The notes under the pieces were generated by a model. The model was not told the DNA's origin, did no database searches, and saw nothing but the letters and a program-made list of their open reading frames with translations. 64,000 bases of DNA from Rhodopseudomonas palustris (GTDB lineage: Bacteria > Pseudomonadota > Alphaproteobacteria > Rhizobiales > Xanthobacteraceae), in assembly GCF_007005445.1 (NCBI RefSeq), contig NZ_CP041387.1:868001-932000 (forward strand), given 5' to 3'. The translations under genes were made by a program, and so were the position numbers. Below are positions 55,966 to 64,000 of this stretch, in pieces. Position 1 is the first letter of the stretch; each line of letters starts with the position of its first letter.

Positions 55966-55979
55966 TTGACGCAGATCAA
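55966..55979. promoter_or_regulatory. FNR/FixK box upstream of bchE
   Basis: TTGAC-N4-ATCAA fits the FNR/FixK consensus, 55-68 bases before the bchE GTG. Its left half also forms a perfect inverted repeat with the preceding bases (GTCAAC-GATT-GTTGAC, 55955-55970). Oxygen-sensing regulators of this family are known to activate bchE in purple bacteria. Confidence 0.65.
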
Positions 55980-56000
55980 ACGAATGGTGCTTTGGTACTA

Positions 56001-56025
56001 GGCGAGACGCCGTCTGCGTCTCGCC
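56001..56025. terminator. hairpin downstream of the DUF6455-like gene
   Basis: A perfect 10-pair stem (GGCGAGACGC / GCGTCTCGCC) with a five-base loop, 43 bases after the DUF6455-like stop on the minus strand. There is no U-run, so it may be a termination or processing hairpin. It also stands upstream of the bchE promoter. Confidence 0.45.
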
Positions 56026-56068
56026 GCTGAGAAGTCGCGGCGAGGATCGCCGCGCAGATCGGAAGGAT

Positions 56069-56497
56069 TCACGACTCCGCTACGAAGTTGGTGTCGTGGC
56101 TGAGAGCATCCAGCGTATCGACGTTCAAGCAGTAGCGCTGATAGCTGGGGACCAGCGTACCGGCCGCGATATCGGCATCGCACTCCTGCTTGTGATCGCA
56201 TATCGCGCAGTTGCGCCGCAGGTCGTTCAGTAGCATCGGCTCCTTCTCCGCGAGCGCGCGGATGCTGATGCGCAGCGCTTCGAGCAGGCAGGGTAGTTCC
56301 TTGGCGCTGGTGCCCTTGGTTGCGAGAGCGCGGACTTCGGAGGGCGACAGGCCGAGATCCTTGACCATGTTGGCCATCGCCCGGCCGAAGGCTTCGAGTT
56401 CGCTCGGACTTCCTGCAATCTCTTCCCACTCTCTGACGACGTCGGCGACGGCTTCGGTCACGGGCGCGTTTTGTGTCGGCTTGCCGGGTGCGGTCAT
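56069..56497 (-). CDS. DUF6455-like Cys-rich protein
   Basis: A 142-residue cytoplasmic protein. A helical N-terminal half ([46 protein letters not shown]) precedes a Cys motif [19 protein letters not shown] with a further Cys in YQRYCLN. The arrangement resembles DUF6455 proteins of alphaproteobacteria, whose function is unknown; a metal or Fe-S site is plausible. GGAGGCG precedes the ATG at 56497. Two FixK-type boxes lie within 100 bases upstream. Confidence 0.7.
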   Translation of the reverse strand: MTAPGKPTQNAPVTEAVADVVREWEEIAGSPSELEAFGRAMANMVKDLGLSPSEVRALATKGTSAKELPCLLEALRISIRALAEKEPMLLNDLRRNCAICDHKQECDADIAAGTLVPSYQRYCLNVDTLDALSHDTNFVAES

Positions 56498-56553
56498 GAG
56501 CGCCTCCAACGCAACTTGCGGGGCGATATACTCATACAAGCACGCGCGCCCCA

Positions 56554-56595
56554 TTGCGCTGGATCAAGGAGTGCAACGCGGTTGCGATCGATCAA
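56554..56595. promoter_or_regulatory. two FixK-type boxes in a divergent promoter region
   Basis: TTGC-GCTGGA-TCAA at 56554-56567 and TTGC-GATCGA-TCAA at 56582-56595 both fit the Bradyrhizobium FixK2 consensus TTG(A/C)-N6-(T/G)CAA. They sit between the DUF6455-like gene (minus) and the phosphoesterase/kinase operon (plus), at about 60-100 bases from the first and 125-165 from the second. Confidence 0.5.
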
Positions 56596-56718
56596 AGACA
56601 GGCCGTAAACTTCGGCCGGGCCGAGTGAATTTTCGTCCGGGATGAAAACGCGACGGCGCCGGAGCGACGATCGGAAACCGCCCTTGCCGGGGCGGTACAG
56701 GGAGCAGGAGGGGGCGCG

Positions 56719-57459
56719 GTGCTGCTGGGGCTTTTCGCCGACATTCACGCCAATCGGCCGGCGTTCACCGCATGCCTTGCCGACGCCCGCGCGCACGGCG
56801 CCGAGCGCATCGTCCTGCTCGGCGACTATGTCGGCTACGGCGCCGATCCGGACTGGAGCGTGAGCACGGTGCGCGACCTGGTGGCGGACGGCGCAATCGC
56901 GGTGCTCGGCAATCACGATGCCGCGATCGGCAATCCGAAACTGCAGATGAACGCCGAAGCGGAGGCCGCGATCGAATGGACGCGCGGCCAGCTCGATTCG
57001 GCGCAGCGCAAGTTTCTGGCCGATCTGCCGATGCGCCACGAGGAGCACAGCCTGCTGTTCGTGCATTCGGAAGCGACCCGGCCGGAGGCCTGGATCTACG
57101 TCACGGACACCTCGGTCGCGTCGCGCAGCATGCAGGCGGTTTCGGCTCACGTCACCTTCTGCGGTCACGTCCACAAGCCGGCGCTGTATTCGCTGTCTGT
57201 CACCGGCAAGATGACCACCTTCGTGCCAACGGCCGACGTTCCGGTGCATCTGTTGCCGGGGCGGCAGTGGCACGCGGTGCTCGGTTCGGTGGGGCAGCCG
57301 CGCGACGGCAATCCGGCCGCGGCCTACGCGTTGTACGACACCGTCAAGCACGAGCTGACCTATTGCCGGGTGCCGTACGACGCCGGCGAAGCGGCGCGGC
57401 GGATTCGCGACAACGGCCTGCCGCTGTGGCTGGCCGACCGCTTGCTGGTGGGGCGCTAG
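56719..57459 (+). CDS. calcineurin-like metallophosphoesterase
   Basis: A 246-residue enzyme of the metallophosphoesterase superfamily. All metal motifs are present: D8/H10 in FADIHANRP, G35-D36 in VLLGDYVGYG, N65-H66-D67 in LGNHDAAIG and a late GHVHKPAL. Enzymes of this group hydrolyse phosphomonoesters, phosphodiesters or phosphoproteins with two metal ions. The start is a GTG at 56719 behind AGGAGGGGG. It is separated from the kinase gene by only three bases, so the two form an operon; a role in dephosphorylating the kinase's targets is possible but unproven. Confidence 0.85.
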   Translation: MLLGLFADIHANRPAFTACLADARAHGAERIVLLGDYVGYGADPDWSVSTVRDLVADGAIAVLGNHDAAIGNPKLQMNAEAEAAIEWTRGQLDSAQRKFLADLPMRHEEHSLLFVHSEATRPEAWIYVTDTSVASRSMQAVSAHVTFCGHVHKPALYSLSVTGKMTTFVPTADVPVHLLPGRQWHAVLGSVGQPRDGNPAAAYALYDTVKHELTYCRVPYDAGEAARRIRDNGLPLWLADRLLVGR

Positions 57460-57462
57460 GCG

Positions 57463-58902
57463 ATGGACCAGGCCGTGTTGGAGCCCGGATCGACGCTCGA
57501 CGGCTTCATCATCGAGGAGGCGATCCATCGCGGCGGCATGGCGACCCTGTTCAAGGTGCGCCGCGACGACGATCCGATGCCGATGGTGATGAAGATCCCC
57601 CGGCTCGGCGAGGGCGAGGATCCCGCCGCGATCGTTAGCTTCGAGATGGAGCAGATGCTGATGCCGCGGCTGTCGGGGCCGCACGTCCCGAAATTCGTGT
57701 CGATGCAGGACTTCTCCACCCAGCCCTATATCGTGATGGAACGGATCGCCGGCGAGCCGCTGCTCGCGCGCCTGCCGGAGCTGCCGCTCGGTGACGACGA
57801 GGCCGTCGCGATCGCGGCCAGGATCGCTGCCGCGATCGCCGACCTGCATCGTCAGCACGTCATCCATCACGACATCAAGCCCAGCAACATCATGTTCCGC
57901 CCCACCGGCGAGGCGGTGCTGCTCGACATGGGACTGGCGTGCAGCGATCAGCTACCCGACCTGATGCAGGAGGAATTCCGGCTGCCGTTCGGCACCGCGC
58001 CCTACATGGCGCCGGAGCGGCTGCTCGGCGTGCGTGACGAGCCGCGCAGCGATCTGTTTGCACTCGGCGTGCTGCTGTATTTCTTCACCACCGGGGTGCG
58101 GCCGTTCGGCGAAACCGAGACGATGTACGGCATGCGCCGCCGGCTGTGGCGCGATCCGCAGCCGCCGCGCAAGCTGCGGCCCGACTATCCGCCGTGGCTG
58201 CAGGAGATCGTGCTGCGCTGCCTGGAGATCGAGCCGGCGTGGCGCTACCCGACCGCGGCGCAGCTCGTGTTCGATCTCACCCATCCGGCCGAGGTGAAGC
58301 TGACCACGCGCTCGGAGAAGCTGAAGCACGATCCGCTGCGCACCGTGCTGCGCCGCCGCTTCAACAAGGAACTGACGCGGTCGCGGGCAGCCGAGACGAT
58401 GGCGGCGCATCTGGCTTCGGCGCCGATCGTGGCGGTGGCGATTGACCTGGCCGAAGGCTCGGCGGCGCTGAACGAGGCGCTGCGCACCACGGCGTCGAGG
58501 ATTCTCGCCACGCTGCCTTCGGCACGACTGGCATGTCTCAACGTGCTCAAGCTTGGACGCATGACCATCGACCGCACCCTGGACGAGCACGGCCACAACA
58601 AGCACGTCGATCGCCTGGTGCAACTCAGGCATTGGGCGGAACCGCTGAAGCTCGAGGACGATCGTCTGACCGTCCACGTGCTCGAGGCGGTCGATCCGGC
58701 GACGGCGATTCTCGAATTCGCACAGGCCAGCCGCGTCGATCACATCCTGATCGGCGCACGGCGCAGCTCGGTGTTGCGTTCACTGCTCGGCAGCGTCTCG
58801 GCCAAGGTCGCGGGCGAAGCGGTCTGCACCGTGACGATCGTGCGTGAAGCCCAGGTCGCGCCGCCGCGGAGCGCGCCGCGGCAGGCGGCGCAGGACGCGT
58901 GA
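57463..58902 (+). CDS. Ser/Thr protein kinase fused to a universal stress protein domain
   Basis: A 479-residue fusion. Residues 14-285 form a Hanks-type kinase: Gly-rich loop EAIHRGGMATLFKV, K44 in MVMKIPR, catalytic HHDIKPSN (D137), D155 in LLDMGLA (DMG replaces DFG), FGTAPYMAPERL, SDLFALGVLLYFFTTG and PWLQEIVLRCLEIEPAWRYP. No transmembrane helix follows. After a charged linker, residues 325-460 are an UspA-type domain (PIVAVAIDLAEGSAALNEALR; VDHILIGARRSSVLRSLLGS; TVTIVREA). The C-terminal 20 residues are Pro/Arg-rich. The domain mix suggests a kinase governed by nucleotide or energy state. It is in an operon with the phosphoesterase. Confidence 0.88.
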   Translation: MDQAVLEPGSTLDGFIIEEAIHRGGMATLFKVRRDDDPMPMVMKIPRLGEGEDPAAIVSFEMEQMLMPRLSGPHVPKFVSMQDFSTQPYIVMERIAGEPLLARLPELPLGDDEAVAIAARIAAAIADLHRQHVIHHDIKPSNIMFRPTGEAVLLDMGLACSDQLPDLMQEEFRLPFGTAPYMAPERLLGVRDEPRSDLFALGVLLYFFTTGVRPFGETETMYGMRRRLWRDPQPPRKLRPDYPPWLQEIVLRCLEIEPAWRYPTAAQLVFDLTHPAEVKLTTRSEKLKHDPLRTVLRRRFNKELTRSRAAETMAAHLASAPIVAVAIDLAEGSAALNEALRTTASRILATLPSARLACLNVLKLGRMTIDRTLDEHGHNKHVDRLVQLRHWAEPLKLEDDRLTVHVLEAVDPATAILEFAQASRVDHILIGARRSSVLRSLLGSVSAKVAGEAVCTVTIVREAQVAPPRSAPRQAAQDA

Positions 58903-58947
58903 CCCCGCATCGGGCGGGCCGGCACCGGCAGGTGCGGGAAGCCTGGA

Positions 58948-59598
58948 TCAGTTGATCATCAGCCGGTCATCGACCGCTGCTACGCCGGGTGTCGACCATG
59001 CGGCGTTTTGCGCGGCGCGGCGCTCGTCCCAGGTATCGACACGGCCTTCCAGGATCACGATGTTGCCGTTCTTCACCGTGACGCGGATGCTCTTGGAGTC
59101 GATCTCGGCGTGGCGGCGCAGCGCCGACTCGATCTTTGCCCGGATGCAGGAATGATCGGCGAGCGGATTGTTGATGACGATGTTGTTGGTGACGCCGGTC
59201 ACCCCGGCGAGCTTGCGGACGTCGTCCTCCGCCGCGGCGCGCTCGAAGTGCCAGTCGACCGTACCAGTCAGCGTCAGCCAGCCGTTCTCGACCTGCACGT
59301 CCACCGAGCTTGCGGGAACCAGCACGTTCCAATCCAGCAGATCGCAGGCGCGCTGCGCGATCTGATCGTCGGCGGTGCGATTGAACGGATAGCGGACCTC
59401 GATGTGATCGGTGATCGCGTGAACGCCCTTGACGCGCCGCGTCGCCGCGATCGCCGCGACCTTTTCGGCGTAGCAGATCACGTGACCGCTGAGGATGACG
59501 TTGTCGTTCTCGACAGCAACCTTGATGTGGCCGCTGTTGAAGCTCGGATCGAACTCGAACTCGTCAAGGATGTTTTGACGAAGCTGGGACTCGGACAT
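58948..59598 (-). CDS. triple BON-domain protein
   Basis: A 216-residue protein with three BON repeats: residues about 5-70 (LRQNILDEFEFDPSFNSGHIKVAVENDNVILSG), 78-145 (NVLVPASSVDVQVENGWLTLTGTVDW) and 150-212 (IRAKIESALRRHAEIDSKSIRVTVKNGNIVILEG). BON proteins, such as OsmY, bind membranes or lipids; there is no signal peptide, so it is probably cytoplasmic. The ATG at 59598 is chosen; the longer frame has an Arg-rich non-protein-like start. Two perfect FNR boxes lie 65-111 bases upstream. Confidence 0.85.
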   Translation of the reverse strand: MSESQLRQNILDEFEFDPSFNSGHIKVAVENDNVILSGHVICYAEKVAAIAATRRVKGVHAITDHIEVRYPFNRTADDQIAQRACDLLDWNVLVPASSVDVQVENGWLTLTGTVDWHFERAAAEDDVRKLAGVTGVTNNIVINNPLADHSCIRAKIESALRRHAEIDSKSIRVTVKNGNIVILEGRVDTWDERRAAQNAAWSTPGVAAVDDRLMIN

Positions 59599-59662
59599 TC
59601 GTGGCCTCAGGAGTACCGCTACGTTGACGCGCGGCATCTTCGTTGGTCGCGCTGCAAACACA

Positions 59663-59709
59663 TTGATCAGAATCAAGAAGATTGCACCGTCGCGATTGAT
59701 CCGCATCAA
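59663..59709. promoter_or_regulatory. two perfect FNR boxes
   Basis: TTGAT-N4-ATCAA is found exactly at 59663-59676 and again at 59696-59709, centre to centre 33 bases (about three turns). They sit 65-111 bases upstream of the BON gene and about 280-330 bases upstream of phosphoketolase. Two perfect sites in 47 bases are very unlikely by chance. The rest of 59599-59990 shows no gene. Confidence 0.75.
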
Positions 59710-59990
59710 ACATCGTGCCGGTTCGTCCGTCGCAGCACTGTCATTGATGCAGATGCGCACCTCACATGCGCGATGCGAGGAACGCCGTCGCCGCTGCTGC
59801 ATGATTGGTCGCATTGCGTGGCGTTCGCGCATGACTATGTCACGCAAAGCTGACACTGTACCGCAGCCGATACGAGTGGCGCCGCGGTTTCGCAATACGT
59901 CGTTCCGGCGTCGATACGACTTTCGCCTGCGGTGCGAAGGGCTGCTCCTATGCACGAGCAGCCCACTCTGCCTCTAACCTGGAGATGATG

Positions 59991-62345
59991 ATGTCCGACG
60001 TGTTGTCCCACGAATTGTTGCAGAAGATGGACGCCTATTGGCGCGCTTCGAACTACCTGTCGGTCGGACAGATCTATCTTCAGGACAATCCGCTGCTCGA
60101 CCAGAAGCTGCAGCTCGAACACATCAAGCCGCGCCTGCTTGGACATTGGGGCACCACGCCCGGCCTCAATCTGCTCTACGTGCATCTCAACAGGCTGATC
60201 ACCGAGCACGATCTCGACATGATCTACATCATCGGTCCCGGCCACGGCGGGCCGGGTCTGGTCGCGCACGCCTATCTGGAAGGCACCTACACCGAGCGCT
60301 ATCCGGCGATCGAGCGCAGCCGCAACGGCATGCAGCGACTGTTCCGACAGTTTTCATGGCCGCACGGCGTGCCGAGTCACGTTTCGCCGGAAACGCCCGG
60401 CTCGATCCACGAAGGCGGCGAACTCGGCTACTCGCTGGCGCACGCCTATGGCGCCGCGTTCGACAATCCGAATCTGATCGTCGCCTGCGTGGTCGGCGAC
60501 GGCGAGGCGGAGACCGGCGCGCTGGCGACGAGCTGGCATTCCAACAAGTTTCTCAATCCCGCCCGCGACGGCGCGGTGCTGCCGATCCTGCATCTGAACG
60601 GCTACAAGATCGCCAATCCGACGGTGCTGGCGCGGATCACGCCGCAGGAACTGACCGATCTGATGCGAGGCTACGGCTACGAGCCGCACTTCGTCGAAGG
60701 CGACGATCCGGTGCTTGTCCACCAGACGCTGGCCGCGACGCTGGAACGCGTACTCGGCGACATCAAGGCGATTCAGGACAAGGCCCGCAATCACGGCGCC
60801 ACCGAGCGGCCGCGCTGGCCGATGATCGTGCTGCGGACGCCGAAGGGCTGGACCGGACCCAAGCAGGTCGACGGCAAGCCGGTGGAGGGCACCTGGCGGG
60901 CCCATCAGGTGCCGATCGCAGATTTCAAGACCGCCGAGCATCTGACGCAGCTCGAAGACTGGATGCGCAGCTATCGCCCCGAGGAGCTGTTCGACGAAAC
61001 CGGCAAGTTGCGCGACGAATTGCAGGCGCTGGCGCCGACCGGCCGCCGCCGCATGAGTGCCAACCCGCACGCCAATGGCGGCGAACTCCTGGAGCCTTTG
61101 TCGCTGCCGGATTTCCACGACTACGCGGTGACGGTTGCGGCGCCCGGCGCGCTGAAGGCCGAGGCGACGCGGGTGCTCGGCAGCTTCCTGCGCGACGTGA
61201 TGAAGAACAGCCTCGACAGCCAGAATTTCCGGCTGTTCGGCCCTGACGAGACAGCGTCGAACCGGCTGGATGCGGTGCTGCAAGTCTCGCCGAAGGAGTG
61301 GATGGCGGCGATCGAGGACGTCGATGTCGATCTCGGCCCCGACGGTCGGGTGATGGAAGTGCTCAGCGAGCATCTGTGCCAGGGCTGGCTCGAAGGCTAT
61401 CTGCTGACCGGCCGCCACGGTTTCTTCTCGTGCTACGAGGCGTTCATCCACATCGTCGATTCGATGTTCAACCAGCACGCCAAGTGGCTGAAGGCGTGCG
61501 CCACGATTCCGTGGCGGAAGCCGATCGCGTCGCTAAACTATCTGCTGACCTCGCACGTCTGGCGCCAGGACCACAACGGCTTTTCCCACCAGGATCCCGG
61601 CTTCATCGATCACGTCGCCAACAAGAAGTCGAACGTGGTGCGGATCTATCTGCCGCCGGACGCGAACTGCCTGCTGTCGGTGGCCGACCACTGCCTGCGC
61701 AGCCGCAACTACGTCAACCTGATCGTGGCCGGCAAGCAGCCGGAGTGGCAGTGGCTCGATATCGACGCCGCTGTGCGTCACTGCACCGCCGGCGCCGGCA
61801 TCTGGAAATGGGCCAGCAACGACGATGGCGATCCCGACGTGGTGATGGCCTGCGCCGGCGACGTGCCGACGGTCGAGACGCTCGCGGCCGTGATGCTGCT
61901 GCGCGAATACGTCCCCGATATCCGCATCCGGGTCGTCAACGTCGTCGACCTGATGGTGCTGCAGCCGAGCTCCGAACATCCGCACGGCATGGACGATCGC
62001 CGCTTCGACGAACTGTTCACCACCGACAAGCCGGTGATCTTCGCCTTCCACGGCTATCCCTGGCTGATCCACCGGCTGACCTACCGCCGCCGCAACCACG
62101 TCAACATCCATGTCCGCGGCTACAAGGAGGAGGGCACCACCACCACGCCGTTCGACATGGTGGTGCTGAACGATCTCGATCGTTATCGGCTGGCGCTCGA
62201 CGCGATCCTGCGCATCCCCCGGCTCGCCGGCCAGCGCGACGCCGCGACGTCGCGCTACTGGGCGACGATGCAGCGGCACAAGCTGTATATCGGCGAGCAC
62301 GGCGACGATCTGCCGGAGGTTCGCGACTGGCGCTGGTCGATCTGA
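59991..62345 (+). CDS. xfp: xylulose-5-phosphate/fructose-6-phosphate phosphoketolase
   Basis: A 784-residue ThDP enzyme that splits xylulose-5-P or fructose-6-P to acetyl phosphate plus glyceraldehyde-3-P or erythrose-4-P. Signature regions are [40 protein letters not shown] and the ThDP motif [20 protein letters not shown]. Length and motifs fit the Xfp family. Of three successive ATGs the third (59991) is best spaced from GGAG. Acetyl phosphate can feed ATP or acetyl-CoA synthesis under fermentation or oxygen limitation, matching the FNR boxes upstream. No acetate kinase gene is visible nearby. Confidence 0.93.
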   Translation: MSDVLSHELLQKMDAYWRASNYLSVGQIYLQDNPLLDQKLQLEHIKPRLLGHWGTTPGLNLLYVHLNRLITEHDLDMIYIIGPGHGGPGLVAHAYLEGTYTERYPAIERSRNGMQRLFRQFSWPHGVPSHVSPETPGSIHEGGELGYSLAHAYGAAFDNPNLIVACVVGDGEAETGALATSWHSNKFLNPARDGAVLPILHLNGYKIANPTVLARITPQELTDLMRGYGYEPHFVEGDDPVLVHQTLAATLERVLGDIKAIQDKARNHGATERPRWPMIVLRTPKGWTGPKQVDGKPVEGTWRAHQVPIADFKTAEHLTQLEDWMRSYRPEELFDETGKLRDELQALAPTGRRRMSANPHANGGELLEPLSLPDFHDYAVTVAAPGALKAEATRVLGSFLRDVMKNSLDSQNFRLFGPDETASNRLDAVLQVSPKEWMAAIEDVDVDLGPDGRVMEVLSEHLCQGWLEGYLLTGRHGFFSCYEAFIHIVDSMFNQHAKWLKACATIPWRKPIASLNYLLTSHVWRQDHNGFSHQDPGFIDHVANKKSNVVRIYLPPDANCLLSVADHCLRSRNYVNLIVAGKQPEWQWLDIDAAVRHCTAGAGIWKWASNDDGDPDVVMACAGDVPTVETLAAVMLLREYVPDIRIRVVNVVDLMVLQPSSEHPHGMDDRRFDELFTTDKPVIFAFHGYPWLIHRLTYRRRNHVNIHVRGYKEEGTTTTPFDMVVLNDLDRYRLALDAILRIPRLAGQRDAATSRYWATMQRHKLYIGEHGDDLPEVRDWRWSI

Positions 62346-62519
62346 TCCGGTCGCGACCGAGGGCCGGCGCGATCCGAACAATTGCGCCGGTTCGGTCAAC
62401 GCCGCGTCAACCACCTGCGCATCCGACTGCGCGTTCGGCGGCGCGGTGTGCGATCGAATTAACCTCTGGTTGCACGAACCTCGATACTGCTCGGCGGCCG
62501 ATTGACGGGGAGCCGAGCG

Positions 62520-63023
62520 ATGCGCAGCGAAGAACGGACCGATCTGGCGCAAGCCGGACCAAACGCCGACCGCGTGCTCGGGCTGCTCGACCTGCTGGTG
62601 GTCGACGATGACCTGGTGCAGCGCATGCTGATCGCCGGCGCAGCCGAAAAGGCCGGCTACGCAGTCACTCATGCGGCGACCTGCGCCGAGGGTATCGCGC
62701 TGATCCGCGACAAGCATTTCGACTGCGTCACGCTCGATCTGAAGCTCGACGACGGCGATGGTGCCGACGTGATGCGGGCGATGGCGGCGGCGAAATACGA
62801 AGGGCCGATGATCGTGATCAGCGGTATGAACTCGCAGCATCGCCGCGCTTCGCGCGATCTCGCCAAGTCGCTCGGCATGGAACTGTTGCAGAGTTTCCCC
62901 AAGCCGATCGATCTCGCCGCACTCCGCATCTCGCTCGCCAATCTGCGCAGCACCGTGGCCGGGTTGCCGATCGTGCATTCCTGGGGCGAGGTGCGCGGCC
63001 CCCGGTTCGAACGCAATAGCTGA
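62520..63023 (+). CDS. single-domain response regulator
   Basis: A 167-residue receiver-only protein. The acidic pocket is in DLLVVDDDLVQRMLIAG, the phospho-acceptor Asp in CVTLDLKLDDGDG, a Ser in MIVISGMNS (position of the usual Thr/Ser) and Lys in LLQSFPKPID. No output domain. It may act as a phosphate relay or by protein interaction. The ATG at 62520 with GGGAGCCGAG upstream is preferred over a TTG at 62502. It follows phosphoketolase by about 170 bases; the partner kinase is not in view. Confidence 0.85.
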   Translation: MRSEERTDLAQAGPNADRVLGLLDLLVVDDDLVQRMLIAGAAEKAGYAVTHAATCAEGIALIRDKHFDCVTLDLKLDDGDGADVMRAMAAAKYEGPMIVISGMNSQHRRASRDLAKSLGMELLQSFPKPIDLAALRISLANLRSTVAGLPIVHSWGEVRGPRFERNS

Positions 63024-63661
63024 AGCTGCGGCGTGCATCCGTGCGCCGTCTGAATTGCGGTGCGCGACCCTCAAACGTCGTCTTTCGACTTAAGTCTGAC
63101 CGTTTACTCGATTCACGATCGCGCTTCACTGATTGCGTCGCCCCGATAGCGAACTTCTCGCCCAAAATCGGCAAATCACGCGGTTTTTCAGACAGTTTTA
63201 CGAATAGGATAGATTTGGCTTTCTATCCTCGGAATCTTCCCAAGTAACGACCCATCCCTTGGGCAGCGTGCGTACTTCCGTTTCCTCGGTGCGATCCGGT
63301 GGAGCGTCGGCGAGTGGCGTACCTTGGAGATATTGAATGTTGATTATCATTCTAAAGTCGAATCCCGGTGAGGATTCCGTTGGTGCTCGAGTAGCCGACC
63401 GGAGGATGTTTCGCCGTGGCGGCGAATGTCTGAAATTGGCCTGAACGCCAGCGAGGCAAAGCGGGGCTGTCGCTTTCCGAAAGGTTCACGCGTCGATTGT
63501 AGCACCGCGCCCGAGCAGCGGTCGTCGTGCTCCCGAAGCCCGGCATCGGCCGGATGACCTGCAACGAAGCAGCCTGCGCCCGGTCTCGGTATGGCTGCGA
63601 AATCGAACAAATACGATCACGTCAGGCGAGCCCACCGGCTCGGAGCTGTTTGGAGTCTGAA
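63024..63661. other. 640-base intergenic region
   Basis: No confident gene. It contains the possible 50-residue ORF at 63198-63350 and other short frames without protein-like character. An AT-rich stretch near 63330-63360 may be a promoter. No RNA gene or terminator recognised. Confidence 0.4.
63198..63350 (-). CDS. possible 50-residue small protein
   Basis: The frame reads MIINIQYLQGTPLADAPPDR and later TLPKGWVVTWEDSEDRK before a TAA. It is acidic, free of Arg/Ala/Gly bias, and unlike the frame-shift noise around it, so it may be real. No clear ribosome site: TTTAGA directly precedes the ATG. No family recognised. Confidence 0.3.
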   Translation of the reverse strand: MIINIQYLQGTPLADAPPDRTEETEVRTLPKGWVVTWEDSEDRKPNLSYS

Positions 63662-64000
63662 ATGCGCAAGAACTTGCCCGTCACCAGCGACGAGTACGTA
63701 CTCGAAGATGGCACGTTGATCGTTTCGAAGACCGACGTCAAAGGCAAGCTGACCTATTTCAACGAACAGTTCGTCGCGGCGTCCGGTTTCAGCGAACAGG
63801 AATTGATGGGGCAGCCGCACAACATCGTGCGTCATCCCGACATGCCGGCCGAAGCGTTCCAGAACCTGTGGGACACGCTGAAGGCCGGACGGCCCTGGGT
63901 CGGCGCGGTGAAGAACCGGCGTAAGAACGGCGGCTTCTATTGGGTGCTCGCCAGCGCCACGCCGCTGTGGGAGAACGGCGAGGTGACCGGCTACATGTCG
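63662..64000 (+). CDS. PAS-domain receptor, probable Aer-like aerotaxis transducer (partial)
   Basis: Only the first 113 residues are in the window. They form a PAS domain of the Aer type: VTSDEYVLEDGTLIVSKTD, KLTYFNEQFVAASGFSEQEL, MGQPHNIVRHPDMPAEAFQN, then GRPWVGAVKNRRKNGGFYWV. This N-terminal pattern (phNIVRHPDMP, KNRRKNGGFYWV) is typical of PAS-containing methyl-accepting chemotaxis proteins that sense oxygen or redox through FAD. The rest of the gene is off the right edge, so the signalling domain is not seen. The ATG at 63662 is used. Confidence 0.8.
   Translation, partial: MRKNLPVTSDEYVLEDGTLIVSKTDVKGKLTYFNEQFVAASGFSEQELMGQPHNIVRHPDMPAEAFQNLWDTLKAGRPWVGAVKNRRKNGGFYWVLASATPLWENGEVTGYMS

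Noticed and set aside
61533..63074. A 513-residue minus-strand frame opposite phosphoketolase and the response regulator
   Set aside because: Covers two confident plus-strand genes and the gap between them; His/Arg/Asp-rich with no motif.
63330..63358. A possible Fur or Irr box around TGATTATCATTCTAAA
   Set aside because: Only half of either consensus is met and it overlaps a doubtful ORF start; no iron gene lies next to it.

Overview
The window looks like chromosome from a purple non-sulfur alphaproteobacterium of the Bradyrhizobium/Rhodopseudomonas group, most probably Rhodopseudomonas palustris or a close relative. This is inferred from the gene set and was not checked against a database. 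The signs are high GC, bchE and bchJ for anaerobic bacteriochlorophyll synthesis, the ChpT/CtrA cell-cycle relay, FixK/FNR-type boxes, an EcfG-type promoter and orphan branched-chain amino-acid binding proteins.

Layout. 1-4000: envelope and metabolic genes (a partial DUF2927 protein, an L,D-transpeptidase, a thiamine-diphosphate enzyme, small proteins). 4000-5790: a low-GC islet with one HEPN-domain gene ending at the 3' end of tRNA-Val(CAC), with a 10-bp direct repeat of the tRNA T-arm at its left edge. 5980-10350: a membrane coiled-coil protein, an EipA-like DUF1134 protein, a YHS protein, CysQ and ChpT. 10545-16415: cheA-cheW-cheY-cheB-cheR, with a hybrid CheA ending in a receiver domain. 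16700-24300: ctrA, fliI-fliJ, an ECF sigma/anti-sigma pair, a small membrane protein behind an EcfG-like promoter, and flhA. CtrA-like boxes precede fliI and flhA, so the phosphorelay and some likely targets sit together.

24500-45000: an accessory stretch. It holds an MFS carrier, two hemerythrin-GGDEF proteins with opposite domain order, a tRNA(CAU) followed by decayed antitoxin, toxin and hsdR fragments, an AraC regulator, a transglutaminase, a hydrolase, an HlyD/FtsX/ATPase exporter, parDE, two orphan substrate-binding proteins, an aldo/keto reductase, a NicO-like metal carrier and a membrane diguanylate cyclase. 45100-51900: a lysine-rich H1-like protein, QueD, a hemerythrin protein, a P1B metal ATPase with three tandem YHS units opposite a CsoR-type repressor, and small proteins.

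52100-63000: a low-oxygen block. bchE-bchJ-hemN form one operon with FixK/FNR-like and PpsR-like motifs upstream. Next come a DUF6455-like protein, a phosphoesterase/kinase operon whose Ser/Thr kinase is fused to a universal-stress domain, a triple-BON protein, phosphoketolase and a single-domain response regulator. FixK/FNR-type boxes occur in three intergenic gaps here, including two perfect FNR sites between the BON gene and phosphoketolase. The window ends inside a PAS-domain gene, probably an Aer-like receptor. No CRISPR array, rRNA, complete prophage or intact transposase was found.
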